Assembly (NCBI RefSeq): GCF_023746615.1
Contig: NZ_CP082275.1
Span: forward strand, 186,001-250,000
Origin: Grimontia kaedaensis
GTDB lineage: Bacteria > Pseudomonadota > Gammaproteobacteria > Enterobacterales > Vibrionaceae
Direction of reading: 5' to 3'
Length of the DNA: 64,000 nt
Part shown: positions 1-8,746 of the stretch, piece by piece
How positions within the stretch are numbered: position 1 is the first letter of the stretch
How the letters are laid out: every line of letters starts with the position of its first letter
The notes under the pieces: model-generated
The model's input: only the letters and a program-made list of their open reading frames with translations
Database searches by the model: none
What the model was told of the DNA's origin: nothing
Translations under genes and position numbers: made by a program

Positions 1-386
1 CTGGCTTGGATATCGAGCCGGAGCAGGTACAGGTGCAATCACTGGTGCCCGAGGCGCTTTCTGCGCTGTCGCTGGATGCCTTTCTGGATAACAGCAGTCA
101 GCTTGATGAAGCGCTTGAAGATTGGCTTGAACAAGCGGAAAGAGAGCAGGGTGTCCTTCGCTATGTAGCAAGACTCTCTCGTGATGGAAAAGCGCGTGTC
201 GGGATTGAAGTGCTGCCTGAAGAGCACCCTCTTGCCAACCTGCTGCCTTGCGACAACATCTTTGCTATCGAGAGTCAGTGGTATCGTGAAAACCCGTTGG
301 TTATTCGCGGGCCGGGGGCGGGTCGTGATGTGACCGCAGGCGCTTTACTCTCTGACTTGAATCGCATCGCATCTTTGTTGAAATAG
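1..386 (+). CDS. metL: MetL C-terminus (aspartokinase/homoserine dehydrogenase II), 5' partial
   Basis: The reading frame is open from the window edge, so only the last ~128 residues are present. They match the C-terminal end of the homoserine dehydrogenase domain: the segment around FAIESQWYRENPLVIRGPG, followed by AGRDVTAG and a final SDLNRIASLLK, is typical of E. coli MetL/ThrA tails. The enzyme phosphorylates aspartate and reduces aspartate semialdehyde to homoserine. MetL is preferred over ThrA because metF follows directly, as in metBL-F clusters. It ends at a TAG followed by its own terminator, so metF is transcribed separately. The start and the aspartokinase domain lie outside the window. 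Confidence 0.9.
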   Translation, partial: GLDIEPEQVQVQSLVPEALSALSLDAFLDNSSQLDEALEDWLEQAEREQGVLRYVARLSRDGKARVGIEVLPEEHPLANLLPCDNIFAIESQWYRENPLVIRGPGAGRDVTAGALLSDLNRIASLLK

Positions 387-401
387 TCGAGATACTAATA
401 G

Positions 402-430
402 AAAAAGCGGAGCCTATGCTCCGCTTTTTT
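402..430 (+). terminator. Rho-independent terminator after metL
   Basis: AGCGGAG and CTCCGCT form a GC-rich stem with a CCTATG-type loop followed by six T. It begins 15 bases after the metL stop and separates metL from metF. Confidence 0.85.
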
Positions 431-528
431 GTACTCTATGCAGTGTGATTCAGGATTTACGTGAGCTCTTAGATATTTTGCGTGAAAGACTTACATGATG
501 ATCATGAATAAAATTCAAGTTAAGTAAG

Positions 529-557
529 TTGACTTTAAAATGCGCGCAATTCAATAT
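529..557 (+). promoter_or_regulatory. metF promoter (-35/-10)
   Basis: TTGACT at 529-534 and CAATAT at 552-557 are separated by exactly 17 bases, giving a good sigma-70 promoter about 80 bases upstream of the metF start. The MetJ boxes begin at the downstream edge of the -10, so a bound repressor would block the transcription start. Confidence 0.6.
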
Positions 558-559
558 CT

Positions 560-583
560 AGACATATAGACGTCTATATGGAT
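560..583 (+). promoter_or_regulatory. MetJ operator (tandem met boxes) of metF
   Basis: Three contiguous 8-base met boxes are visible: AGACATAT (560-567), a perfect AGACGTCT (568-575) and a weaker ATATGGAT (576-583). MetJ with S-adenosylmethionine binds two or more adjacent AGACGTCT-like boxes. The position just after the -10 fits repression of metF by methionine sufficiency. Confidence 0.8.
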
Positions 584-634
584 GTCGGCTTTAAAGGATT
601 TTTCGGTAAGATGTTGCCGAAGTAGGGAGACGTT

Positions 635-1525
635 ATGGGATATTCACACGCCAGCCATTTGGATGCACTTAATCAAAACCTTTCTGATTTGAACGGCGAT
701 ATCAATGTTTCGTTTGAATTCTTCCCACCCAGCTCTGAAGCTATGGAGCAAACGCTTTGGGCTTCGGTGCAGCGTCTGAAAACCCTAAAACCTAAATTTG
801 TTTCCGTGACTTACGGTGCGAACTCCGGTGAGCGTGACCGTACCCATGGCATCGTGAAAAGTATCAAGCAAGAAACCGGTATTGAAGCTGCACCTCACTT
901 GACTTGTATCGACGCGAGCCGGGATGAACTGCGGGAAATCGCACGTGATTACTGGAACAGCGGCATTCGCCACATCGTGGCCCTGCGTGGCGATCTGCCA
1001 GAAAAAAGTCAGAAGCCGGATATGTACGCTGCAGATTTGGTAGAGCTCTTGAAAGGCGAAGCGGACTTTGATATTTCTGTCGCAGCTTACCCGGAAGTTC
1101 ACCCTGAAGCGAAAAGTGCGCAAGCAGATTTGATAAACCTTAAGCGTAAGGTTGATGCTGGTGCAAACCGCGCAATCACCCAATTCTTCTTTGATGTAGA
1201 AAGCTACCTGCGTTTTCGTGACCGCTGCGCCGCAGCAGGTATTGATGTTGAAATCATCCCTGGTATCTTGCCTGTATCGAACTTCAAGCAGGCTTCGAAG
1301 TTTGCCAACATGACCAACGTGCGCATCCCTGCTTGGATGTACAAGCAATATGAAGGTCTGGAAGACGATGCGGTAACCCGTCAGATGGTTGGTGCGAGCA
1401 ACGCTATCGACATGGTGCGCGTATTAAGCCGCGAAGGTGTGAAGGATTTCCATTTCTATACCTTAAACCGTGCAGAGCTAACCTACGCGCTTTGCCACAC
1501 TCTGGGTGTACGTCCTACGGCATAA
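635..1525 (+). CDS. metF: 5,10-methylenetetrahydrofolate reductase MetF
   Basis: The product has 296 residues, the same length as E. coli MetF. This FAD flavoprotein reduces 5,10-methylene-THF to 5-methyl-THF, the methyl donor for homocysteine methylation in methionine synthesis; it is cytosolic. The single TIM-barrel domain shows the family landmarks VSFEFFPP near residue 30, VSVTYGANSG near 60, HLTCI near 88 and a C-terminal HFYTLNRAELTYA. The ATG at 635 has AGGGAGA at 624-630. The gene stands alone between terminators and has a promoter with MetJ boxes, so control by methionine is expected. Confidence 0.97.
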   Translation: MGYSHASHLDALNQNLSDLNGDINVSFEFFPPSSEAMEQTLWASVQRLKTLKPKFVSVTYGANSGERDRTHGIVKSIKQETGIEAAPHLTCIDASRDELREIARDYWNSGIRHIVALRGDLPEKSQKPDMYAADLVELLKGEADFDISVAAYPEVHPEAKSAQADLINLKRKVDAGANRAITQFFFDVESYLRFRDRCAAAGIDVEIIPGILPVSNFKQASKFANMTNVRIPAWMYKQYEGLEDDAVTRQMVGASNAIDMVRVLSREGVKDFHFYTLNRAELTYALCHTLGVRPTA

Positions 1526-1549
1526 ACGACATTTCAGCGAGCCAGAAAC

Positions 1550-1578
1550 AAAAAAACCGTCGCATTGCGACGGTTTTT
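1550..1578. terminator. Bidirectional terminator between metF and aphA
   Basis: A run of A, the stem ACCGTCGC-ATT-GCGACGGT, then a run of T. It can terminate metF on the plus strand and the convergent aphA on the minus strand, whose stop is about 17 bases away. Confidence 0.85.
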
Positions 1579-1594
1579 GCTTTCTGGAAAGTCC

Positions 1595-2167
1595 TTACTG
1601 AGCAGCGACTTTCTTGCCCATCGACATGTTTTCCATGGCGTTGAGTTCAAACAGGACTTCCTCTGCCCACGTCAGCCATGCTTCTTTGCGAAGAATGTTG
1701 CGGCGCAGTGTCAGTCGCTCCAGACGGCCTTCACGAGTCAGCAGAGCGGTATCAGCGTAGTTGCTGCGCTCCATGTCTCGGTATTGACTTAACTGCAAGC
1801 GGCTTTCGTCCATCAGTGCGTGCATATGTTCGATCATTGGGGTGGGGTCGAATATGCTGCACGTTAGCAGTTTTGCAGAAACTTCATCGCGGTCAGTGGG
1901 ATGTTTTGCCGGCATTAAGAACCACTCGTAGAGGCTCTGTCTGCCAATGTCCGTGATGGAGTAGACCTTTCTGTCCGGTTTGCCATCCTGTGGTTCTAAA
2001 CGACAACTCACTGCGCCCATATCGGCGAGCTTATTGAGTTCACGATAGACTTGTTGGTGGCTGGCTTTCCAGAAGTGCCCGATAGCATTTGAAAACTCTT
2101 TGGTTATATCGTAACCAGTTGCATCACGATGGCTTAGCACCGTGAGTATTACGTGCGGTAGTGACAT
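1595..2167 (-). CDS. aphA: AphA, PadR-family quorum-sensing/virulence regulator
   Basis: This 190-residue winged-helix protein begins MSLPHVILTVLS and continues with GYDITKEF, FWKASHQQVYREL and GKPDRKVYSIT, which I recognise as the Vibrio AphA N-terminal DNA-binding domain. The C-terminal dimerisation helices end with RLERLTLRRN and WAEEVLFELNAM. AphA is the master regulator of the low-cell-density state in vibrios and, in V. cholerae, activates tcpPH with AphB. The start at 2167 matches the family N-terminus and has AGAAGAG just upstream; the frame is open for another 46 codons upstream but that extension is not AphA-like. It lies next to ppc, as I recall for V. cholerae. A HapR/LuxR-like site lies upstream. 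Confidence 0.92.
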   Translation of the reverse strand: MSLPHVILTVLSHRDATGYDITKEFSNAIGHFWKASHQQVYRELNKLADMGAVSCRLEPQDGKPDRKVYSITDIGRQSLYEWFLMPAKHPTDRDEVSAKLLTCSIFDPTPMIEHMHALMDESRLQLSQYRDMERSNYADTALLTREGRLERLTLRRNILRKEAWLTWAEEVLFELNAMENMSMGKKVAAQ

Positions 2168-2416
2168 CTCTTCTATCCAAAATCTTAAAAGGCGATCCTT
2201 AGCCCTGGGATGCCGCTCTTTGGCGAATTTATTTTTTCCACAACACTGGGCGGATCGACACGTTTTTCGTTGCCGAACATACCTTGCCTCTTGCCAACAA
2301 TGCACCGAAAAAACGCGGTGCGAAAAGCGCAGTATGAAGACACTTAAACGGTTATTTATACTTCGGTGTTTTGCCTATACCTTTGTCACGATAACGTCAC
2401 GAACAGGCAAGAAAAC

Positions 2417-2438
2417 ATATTAATAACATTATCAATGC
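2417..2438 (-). promoter_or_regulatory. HapR/LuxR-type operator upstream of aphA
   Basis: The half-sites TATTaATAA and TTATCAAT form an imperfect dyad matching 16 of 22 positions of the Vibrio LuxR/HapR consensus as I remember it (TATTGATAA-type half-sites). It lies about 250 bases upstream of the aphA start. On the minus strand a TATAAA at 2360-2355 would put transcription start near 2348 and this site near -80, similar to the HapR position at V. cholerae aphA. The rest of the 2168-2519 stretch holds the presumed long aphA leader and the ppc terminator; I see no other gene there. Confidence 0.5.
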
Positions 2439-2465
2439 AACAACAATCGAAAAAGACTCTCGAAA

Positions 2466-2495
2466 AATAAAAAAGGCTGCAACATGGCAGCCTTT
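2466..2495 (-). terminator. Rho-independent terminator after ppc
   Basis: On the minus strand, AAAGGCTGC pairs with GCAGCCTTT across a short loop and is followed by a T-rich tract (TTTTTTATTTT). It lies about 25 bases past the ppc stop. Confidence 0.85.
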
Positions 2496-2519
2496 CTTAA
2501 TTTTGAATCAATTTCTCAT

Positions 2520-5150
2520 TTATCCGGTATTTCGCATACCAGCAGCAATACCTGCGATGGTCACCATCAACGCTTCATCTAGTTCAGTATTTTCCTCTTC
2601 TGTAGCACGTGTACGGCACAGAAGCTCAGCCTGAAGCATATTCAGCGGTTCAACATAGATGTTACGCAGACGGATAGATTCGGCGCCCCAAGGGTTCTGT
2701 TCCATCAAGTGGTCGCTGTTCTCAACCATTAGTACCGCTTTGATGTCTTGCGCCAAACGGTCACGCAGCTCATCACCCAGTCTCCAAAGAGATTCATCCA
2801 CCAGTTTCTCATCATAGTATTGAGAAATAGATGGGCTGGTCTTAGTGAATACCATCTCCAGCATACCTAGACGGGTTGAGAAGAATGGCCACTCGCGACA
2901 CATTTCTTCAAGGAACTTGAGGTGACCGTTATCGATAGAGAACTGAATCGCCTGACCAGCACCCAGCCACGCTGGCAGCAGCAAACGGTTCTGGCTCCAT
3001 GCGAAAATCCATGGGATAGCACGAAGGCTCTCTACGCCACCATTTGGGTTACGTTTAGATGGACGGGAACCCAATGGCAGTTTACCCAGTTCCAACTCTG
3101 GTGTTGTCGCTCGGAAATAAGGAACGAAATCTTCGTGGCCACGAACAACGCCACGGTAAGCTTCACAGGAAACTTCGCTTAAGGTTTCCATCAGGTCGCG
3201 CCATTCCTGCTTAGGTGCTGGTGGTGGCAACAGATTCGCTTCCAGAATTGCGCTGGCGTACAGATTCAGGCTCTGTATGGCAACGTCCGGTAGACCCAGC
3301 TTGAAGCGAATCATCTCGCCCTGCTCAGTCACGCGAAGGCCACCTTTCAAGCTGCGTGGTGGTTGGGACAGTAGTGCAGCGTGCGCAGGCGCGCCACCAC
3401 GACCAATAGAACCACCACGACCGTGGAACAGCACCAGATCGACACCGGCGTCTTCACACAGCTCAACCAGTTGCTCCATAGCTTTATATTGGGCCCAACC
3501 CGCCGCCATCACACCTGCGTCTTTGGCGGAGTCCGAGTAGCCAATCATGACCATCTGGAAATTTTGTATAAAGCCGCGGTACCAGTCGATGCTCAGCAGT
3601 TGGCTGATCACAGACTTGGCATTGTTGAGGTCTTCCAGGGTTTCAAACAGCGGACACACGTCCATGCGGAACGGACAGCCCGCTTCTTTCAGTAGAAGGT
3701 GAACCGCCAGCACGTCAGATGCTGTGCGTGCCATGGAGATGACGTAAGCACCCAGCGCTTCACGAGGCTGCTGTGCAACGATACGGCAGGTATCCAGCAC
3801 TTCCTGTACTTCATCAGAAGGCTCCCAGTCACGAGGCAGCAAAGGACGCTTAGAGCTCAGCTCTCGAATAAGGAACGCTTGCTTGTCCTGCTCGCTCCAC
3901 TGGCTGTAGTCGCCCATGCCCAATGTGCGGGTCACTTCAGATAGCACATTCGCGTGGCGGGTACTTTCCTGACGGATATCCAGCTTAATGAGGTTAACAC
4001 CGAAGGTGCGGATACGACGCAGCGTGTCAAGCAGCAGACCATCAGCGATAATGCCCATGCCACATTCATGCAGCGACTGGTAGCACGCATGCAGCGGTGT
4101 CCATAATTGGTCAACGTTGGTGAGGATGTCTTTTTCATCGCTACGGCGGCCATGGATTTGGGCATCCAGATGATCCAGGGTGTTGGTTAGCGTCTTGCGC
4201 AGCGATTTCAGGATAGCTCGGTAAGGTTCGTGCTCATCACCAGCCATGGCGCGAACAACGTCATTGCAGCGCGTCATCGACAGTTCGCTGATGAGCTCCT
4301 GAATATCACCCAAATAAAGATCAGCGGCTTTCCAACGGGATAGCAACAGTACTTCACGAGTGACTTCTGATGTCACGAACGGGTTACCGTCGCGGTCTCC
4401 GCCCATCCAGCTTGAGATCTGGATGGGCGAAGCTTCAACGGTCAGACCACGGCCAAGGTGACGCTTCATCTTCTGGTCAAACTGACGCAGGAATTCCGGT
4501 ACAGCTTGCCACAGACTGTTTTCAATCACCGCATAACCCCATTTGGCCTCATCAAGCGGGGTTGGGCGTTGCTTACGGATAACGTCAGAGTGCCATGCCT
4601 GGGAGATCAGTTGTTCAAGGCGAAGTTCTGCTTTATCTCGCTCGCTGGAAGAGAGGTCGCCAAGTTCAAGTTTGGACAAACATTTGTTGATTTGAACCAG
4701 CTTATGAATGGTAGTACGACGCGCGATTTCCGTCGGGTGTGCTGTCAGCACAAGTTCGATCTTCAGGTCATCAACGGCTTTATCTCGCTCACCGTCAGAG
4801 ACGTCTGCGTTTTGCAGTCGCATAAACAGATCGTCCAGTGAGTCAGGATTACATACCTGCTCTTCACAGTGGCGAGAAACAGAATGGTACTGTTCAGCGA
4901 TATTGGTGAGGTTGAGGAACTGGCTGAATGCGCGCGCTACAGGGAGTAGTTGGTCATTCGGCAGGCTTTGCAGCACATCGATCAGCTTGGCGTGATCGTC
5001 TTTATTACCCGCAGAAGCGGATTTAGAGAGCTGACGGATCTCTTCTACTTTGGCCAGCAACTCTTCACCGTGGGCACCTTTAATGGTGTTGCCCAGAAGG
5101 TGACCGAGCATGCTGACATTGCTCTTTAGAGCGTCATACTTGTCATTCAT
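2520..5150 (-). CDS. ppc: Phosphoenolpyruvate carboxylase
   Basis: The product has 876 residues (E. coli 883). It carboxylates phosphoenolpyruvate with bicarbonate to oxaloacetate, replenishing the TCA cycle and feeding aspartate and arginine precursors. The catalytic LTAHPTE segment places its histidine at residue 138, the E. coli position. The second signature GYSDSAKDAG with the LFHGRGGSIGRGG phosphate-binding loop lies in the 540-590 region, and the protein ends in MRNTG as the family does. The start at 5150 (MNDKYDALKSNVSMLG) matches the family N-terminus; an in-frame ATG 21 codons upstream gives a non-family extension. It is divergent from argC. Confidence 0.97.
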   Translation of the reverse strand: MNDKYDALKSNVSMLGHLLGNTIKGAHGEELLAKVEEIRQLSKSASAGNKDDHAKLIDVLQSLPNDQLLPVARAFSQFLNLTNIAEQYHSVSRHCEEQVCNPDSLDDLFMRLQNADVSDGERDKAVDDLKIELVLTAHPTEIARRTTIHKLVQINKCLSKLELGDLSSSERDKAELRLEQLISQAWHSDVIRKQRPTPLDEAKWGYAVIENSLWQAVPEFLRQFDQKMKRHLGRGLTVEASPIQISSWMGGDRDGNPFVTSEVTREVLLLSRWKAADLYLGDIQELISELSMTRCNDVVRAMAGDEHEPYRAILKSLRKTLTNTLDHLDAQIHGRRSDEKDILTNVDQLWTPLHACYQSLHECGMGIIADGLLLDTLRRIRTFGVNLIKLDIRQESTRHANVLSEVTRTLGMGDYSQWSEQDKQAFLIRELSSKRPLLPRDWEPSDEVQEVLDTCRIVAQQPREALGAYVISMARTASDVLAVHLLLKEAGCPFRMDVCPLFETLEDLNNAKSVISQLLSIDWYRGFIQNFQMVMIGYSDSAKDAGVMAAGWAQYKAMEQLVELCEDAGVDLVLFHGRGGSIGRGGAPAHAALLSQPPRSLKGGLRVTEQGEMIRFKLGLPDVAIQSLNLYASAILEANLLPPPAPKQEWRDLMETLSEVSCEAYRGVVRGHEDFVPYFRATTPELELGKLPLGSRPSKRNPNGGVESLRAIPWIFAWSQNRLLLPAWLGAGQAIQFSIDNGHLKFLEEMCREWPFFSTRLGMLEMVFTKTSPSISQYYDEKLVDESLWRLGDELRDRLAQDIKAVLMVENSDHLMEQNPWGAESIRLRNIYVEPLNMLQAELLCRTRATEEENTELDEALMVTIAGIAAGMRNTG

Positions 5151-5382
5151 AGTGCGTCCGTTTCGTAACTTTGTTACATCCAAATTGCAATCGTAATGGC
5201 TCAATCTAGCCAATGAGTGGCATAAAGGTCAATCACCCACTCTATTATTTCGCCGCATTTTTTTGTCTATCCCTTGAACAATAAGGCATTACAGAAGTTG
5301 TAACAAAATTACATTTAAAGCACTGGGTTTAGGCAAAAACGCTAGCCTGTCGCAGGTGGGTGACTTTATTTTAAACAGACTG

Positions 5383-5449
5383 TTGACATTAGTCATTTAT
5401 CACGCTAAAAATCACATATAAATTCATTTAAAATGAATAAACAATTATA
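5383..5449 (+). promoter_or_regulatory. argC promoter with two tandem ARG boxes
   Basis: TTGACA (5383-5388) and TAAAAA (5406-5411) are 17 bases apart. Two 18-base ARG-box candidates follow at 5411-5428 (ATTCA half-site intact, other half weak) and 5432-5449 (TGAAT half-site intact, AATTA in the other), separated by 3 bases, the canonical ArgR spacing. Box 1 overlaps the -10, consistent with ArgR-arginine repression of argCBGH. The gap 5151-5627 between ppc and argC otherwise holds only leader sequence. No argE frame, on either strand, is visible in it. Confidence 0.6.
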
Positions 5450-5627
5450 ATTCGCCAAAAAAGCTCATGGAAGCAGCGAAAAGGTACGATACGAATATGG
5501 ATAAGTTCTCAAACCCCCTTCTCCAGCGACGACGCCGACGTTAAATACGTTGGGCGTATCTGCCCCTCCTGCAGCTGAGCGAGCTGAATGCGCCATCATT
5601 CAACCCAAAGAAATAAACGGATTTTTC

Positions 5628-6635
5628 ATGTTAAAGACAGTGATTGTCGGTGCAAGTGGATACACAGGTGCCGAGCTGACCAAAATGGTATTTCTTCACC
5701 CTGAACTCGAGTTATCAGGCCTGTATGTCTCTGAAAACAGTGTGGATGCGAACAAATCTATCGGTGATTTGCACGGTACTCTGAAAGGTCTGGTTGACCT
5801 TCCACTTCAGCCTCTTAAAGATGTCAGTGCTGTCGCGAAAGCTGCAGACGTGGTGTTGCTGGCAACGGCTCATGAAGTCAGTCACAACATTGCACCAACT
5901 TTCTTAGCTGAAGGCTGTAAGGTCTTTGATTTGTCTGGCGCATTCCGCGTTCAATCTGACAGCTTCTACACCGACTATTACGGCTTCGAACACCAATACG
6001 GCGAGTGGCTGGAAAAAGCGGTTTATGGTCTGGCAGAGTGGAACGAGGCAGATATTGCAAAAGCCGATTTGGTTGCAGTGCCTGGTTGTTACCCAACGGC
6101 TTCACAGTTGGCGTTGAAGCCATTGCTGGATGCAGGACTTATCGACACCCAACAATGGCCAGTGATCAATGCGGTAAGCGGTGTGTCTGGTGCGGGTCGC
6201 AAAGCTTCTATGACCAACAGTTTCTGTGAAGTTAGCCTCCATGCCTACGGTGTATTCACCCACCGTCACCAACCGGAAATTTCTACTCACTTGGGATGTG
6301 ATGTGATTTTCACACCACACCTTGGCAACTTTAAGCGTGGCATTCTCGCGACCATCACTGCCAAATTGGCAGAAGGTGTCAGTGAAGTGCAGGTCACAGA
6401 AACGCTGGAAAAAGCATACGAAAACAAAACTTTGGTTCGCCCATTGGGCGCGGGACAAAGTGCGAAGCTGCAATCAGTTCAAAACACCGGATTTTGCGAT
6501 ATTGGCTGGTCTGTGAAAGGTCAACACGTGATTCTGACGTCAGCAATCGATAACTTGCTGAAAGGTGCCGCCAGTCAGGCGATACAGTGCATAAACATTC
6601 GCTTTGGATTCTCGCCGCTCACGGCGATTGTGTAG
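5628..6635 (+). CDS. argC: N-acetyl-gamma-glutamyl-phosphate reductase
   Basis: The product has 335 residues (E. coli 334). It reduces N-acetylglutamyl phosphate with NADPH to the semialdehyde, the third step of arginine synthesis. The N-terminal VGASGYTGAEL is the nucleotide-binding glycine motif. AVPGCYPTASQL, near residue 150, carries the active-site cysteine, and HRHQPEI and IDNLLKGAASQA are further family motifs. The start at 5628 (MLKTVIVGAS) matches the family; the in-frame upstream extension does not. The TAG stop overlaps the ribosome-binding site of argB, so the two are translationally close. It heads the argC-B-G-H(A) cluster behind the ARG boxes. Confidence 0.97.
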   Translation: MLKTVIVGASGYTGAELTKMVFLHPELELSGLYVSENSVDANKSIGDLHGTLKGLVDLPLQPLKDVSAVAKAADVVLLATAHEVSHNIAPTFLAEGCKVFDLSGAFRVQSDSFYTDYYGFEHQYGEWLEKAVYGLAEWNEADIAKADLVAVPGCYPTASQLALKPLLDAGLIDTQQWPVINAVSGVSGAGRKASMTNSFCEVSLHAYGVFTHRHQPEISTHLGCDVIFTPHLGNFKRGILATITAKLAEGVSEVQVTETLEKAYENKTLVRPLGAGQSAKLQSVQNTGFCDIGWSVKGQHVILTSAIDNLLKGAASQAIQCINIRFGFSPLTAIV

Positions 6636-6645
6636 GAGAGTGGTA

Positions 6646-7425
6646 ATGAGTTTACGTCCTTTGGTAGTCAAACTGGGTGGTGCAGCGCTGTCTTGCACAG
6701 AGACTCTGGATAAATTATTCGCGTCAATCAGCCAGTATCAGGCTTCTGCGCATCGCCAATTAGTGATTGTTCACGGTGGTGGCTACCTCGTTGATGACTT
6801 GATGAAAGCGCTGAACCTGAAAGTCGAAAAAAAGCAGGGTTTGCGAGTTACTCCAAAAGATCAGATCAATGTGGTCGCGGGTGCACTGGCAGGTACGGCC
6901 AATAAACTGCTCCAGGGCGAAGCAATAAAATGTGGCATTAACGCAGTCGGTCTGAGTCTGGCTGACGGCGGCTTATGTAAAGTGACCCAACTTGATCCCG
7001 AGCTTGGCAATGTGGGCAAGGCAATACCGGGCGATTCTTCCGTCGTACAAGCGATTTTGTCAGCAGGCGCAGTGCCAATCATCAGCTCTATCGGTATTGA
7101 TGCCGAAGGTGAACTGATGAACGTGAATGCGGATCAGGCGGCAGTAGCAGTAGCAGCTGCATTGGATGCCGAACTGGTTCTGCTGTCAGACGTGAGTGGC
7201 GTATTGAATGGCAAGGGCAAACTCATGCCAACGCTTGATGAGAAATTAGCAGATGAATTAATTGAAAGCGGCGTGATCACTGACGGCATGATCGTCAAAG
7301 TGAAAGCGGCGTTTGAAGCGGCAAACGCATTGGGGCGTCCCATTCAGGTCGCGAGCTGGCGTTACCCCGAGAAGCTCGCTGAGATGTTCGGTGGCAGCAA
7401 TATCGGTACCCGTTTCACCGTATAA
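6646..7425 (+). CDS. argB: Acetylglutamate kinase
   Basis: The product has 259 residues (E. coli 257-258). It phosphorylates N-acetylglutamate with ATP, the second step of arginine synthesis. Motifs of the amino-acid kinase fold are present: VVKLGGAAL at the N-terminus, VIVHGGG near residue 40, VNADQAA near 160 and LLSDVSGV near 180. The ATG at 6646 has AGGAG at 6634-6638 overlapping the argC stop. The short N-terminus without an extension helix is the arginine-insensitive E. coli-like form, so feedback would fall on the acetylglutamate synthase domain of ArgH(A). Confidence 0.97.
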   Translation: MSLRPLVVKLGGAALSCTETLDKLFASISQYQASAHRQLVIVHGGGYLVDDLMKALNLKVEKKQGLRVTPKDQINVVAGALAGTANKLLQGEAIKCGINAVGLSLADGGLCKVTQLDPELGNVGKAIPGDSSVVQAILSAGAVPIISSIGIDAEGELMNVNADQAAVAVAAALDAELVLLSDVSGVLNGKGKLMPTLDEKLADELIESGVITDGMIVKVKAAFEAANALGRPIQVASWRYPEKLAEMFGGSNIGTRFTV

Positions 7426-7494
7426 ACAACACAGAATTTATTAGTCGTTACCGCCTGTACTGACCGTCAGAGCGGTGAACATGGAGAAGTTAAA

Positions 7495-8706
7495 ATGAGC
7501 GATATCAAAAAGGTAGTACTAGCATACTCTGGCGGTCTGGATACGTCTGCGATCATTCCTTGGCTGAAAGAGAACTATGACTGTGAAGTCGTGGCATTCG
7601 TTGCCGATGTGGGCCAGGGCGAAGAAGAACTGGTTGGCATTGAAGAAAAGGCGATCGCTTCGGGTGCGTCAGCGTGTTACATCGCTGACCTGAAAGAAGA
7701 AATGGTTGCTGACTACATCTACCCAAGCCTGAAAACCGGTGCGGTTTACGAAGGTAAATACCTGCTGGGGACGTCAATGGCACGTCCAATCATCGCAAAA
7801 GCACAAGTAGAATGTGCGCTGGAAGTTGGCGCAGATGCACTGTGTCATGGCTGTACCGGTAAAGGTAATGACCAGGTGCGTTTCGAAAGCGCGTTTGCTG
7901 CGCTGGCACCGCAACTGAAAGTGATTGCACCTTGGCGTGAGTGGGACCTTCGTTCTCGTGAAGCCCTGCTGGATTACCTGGCAGAGCGCAACATCCCTTG
8001 TACTGCAAGCCTAGAGAAAATCTACAGCCGTGATGCAAACGCATGGCACATCTCCACCGAAGGTGGCGTACTGGAAGATACCTGGAACCAGCCAAACGAA
8101 CTTTGCTGGGTATGGACTGTGGATCCAGAGCAGGCACCTGACCAGTCTGAAACCGTTTCTCTGTTGATTGAAAAAGGCGAAGTGGTTGCTGTAGACGGTG
8201 AGCGCTTGAGCCCATACCAAGTACTGACCACGCTGAACGAGAAAGGCGCGCGTCACGGCGTAGGCCGTATTGATATCGTTGAAAACCGTCTGGTGGGTAT
8301 GAAATCCCGCGGCTGTTATGAAACTCCGGGTGGCACCATCATGATGGAAGCCCTGCGTGGTGTTGAGCAGCTGGTTCTGGACAAAGATTGCTACGAATAC
8401 CGTGAAGAAATTGGCCTGAAAGCGTCTCACCTTATTTATGATGGCCGTTGGTTCACACCGCTGTGTAAGTCACTTCTGGCGGCAGCAGAATCACTGGCTG
8501 AGCCAGTAAGTGGTGAAGTAGTAGTGAAACTGTACAAAGGACAGGCTACAGTAGTGCAGAAGCGCTCGCTCAACAGCCTGTACTCCGAAGAATTCGCGAC
8601 TTTCGGTGAAGATGACGTATACGATCACAGCCATGCTGGTGGCTTTATCCGTCTCTACTCGCTGTCGAGCCGTATTCGTGCGCTGAACGAGAAAAAACAA
8701 AAATAA
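7495..8706 (+). CDS. argG: Argininosuccinate synthase
   Basis: The product has 403 residues. It condenses citrulline and aspartate using ATP to argininosuccinate. The PP-loop motif AYSGGLDTSA is at residues 10-19. GCTGKGNDQVRFE, near 120, and KSRGCYETPGG, near 265, are the substrate-binding signatures. The start at 7495 has GGAGAAG at 7482-7488. It sits 69 bases after argB, with no terminator in the gap, so it is read as part of the arg operon. The presence of argG inside argCB-H is the Vibrionaceae arrangement, unlike E. coli. Confidence 0.97.
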   Translation: MSDIKKVVLAYSGGLDTSAIIPWLKENYDCEVVAFVADVGQGEEELVGIEEKAIASGASACYIADLKEEMVADYIYPSLKTGAVYEGKYLLGTSMARPIIAKAQVECALEVGADALCHGCTGKGNDQVRFESAFAALAPQLKVIAPWREWDLRSREALLDYLAERNIPCTASLEKIYSRDANAWHISTEGGVLEDTWNQPNELCWVWTVDPEQAPDQSETVSLLIEKGEVVAVDGERLSPYQVLTTLNEKGARHGVGRIDIVENRLVGMKSRGCYETPGGTIMMEALRGVEQLVLDKDCYEYREEIGLKASHLIYDGRWFTPLCKSLLAAAESLAEPVSGEVVVKLYKGQATVVQKRSLNSLYSEEFATFGEDDVYDHSHAGGFIRLYSLSSRIRALNEKKQK

Positions 8707-8746
8707 ACAGCAGCTGGAAGCAATAGAGTTTTAAGGAGAAGTAAGT

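Noticed and set aside
7790..8430. Long minus-strand frames opposite argG.
   Set aside because: They are antisense shadows of a strongly conserved gene, with compositions unlike proteins and no ribosome-binding sites.
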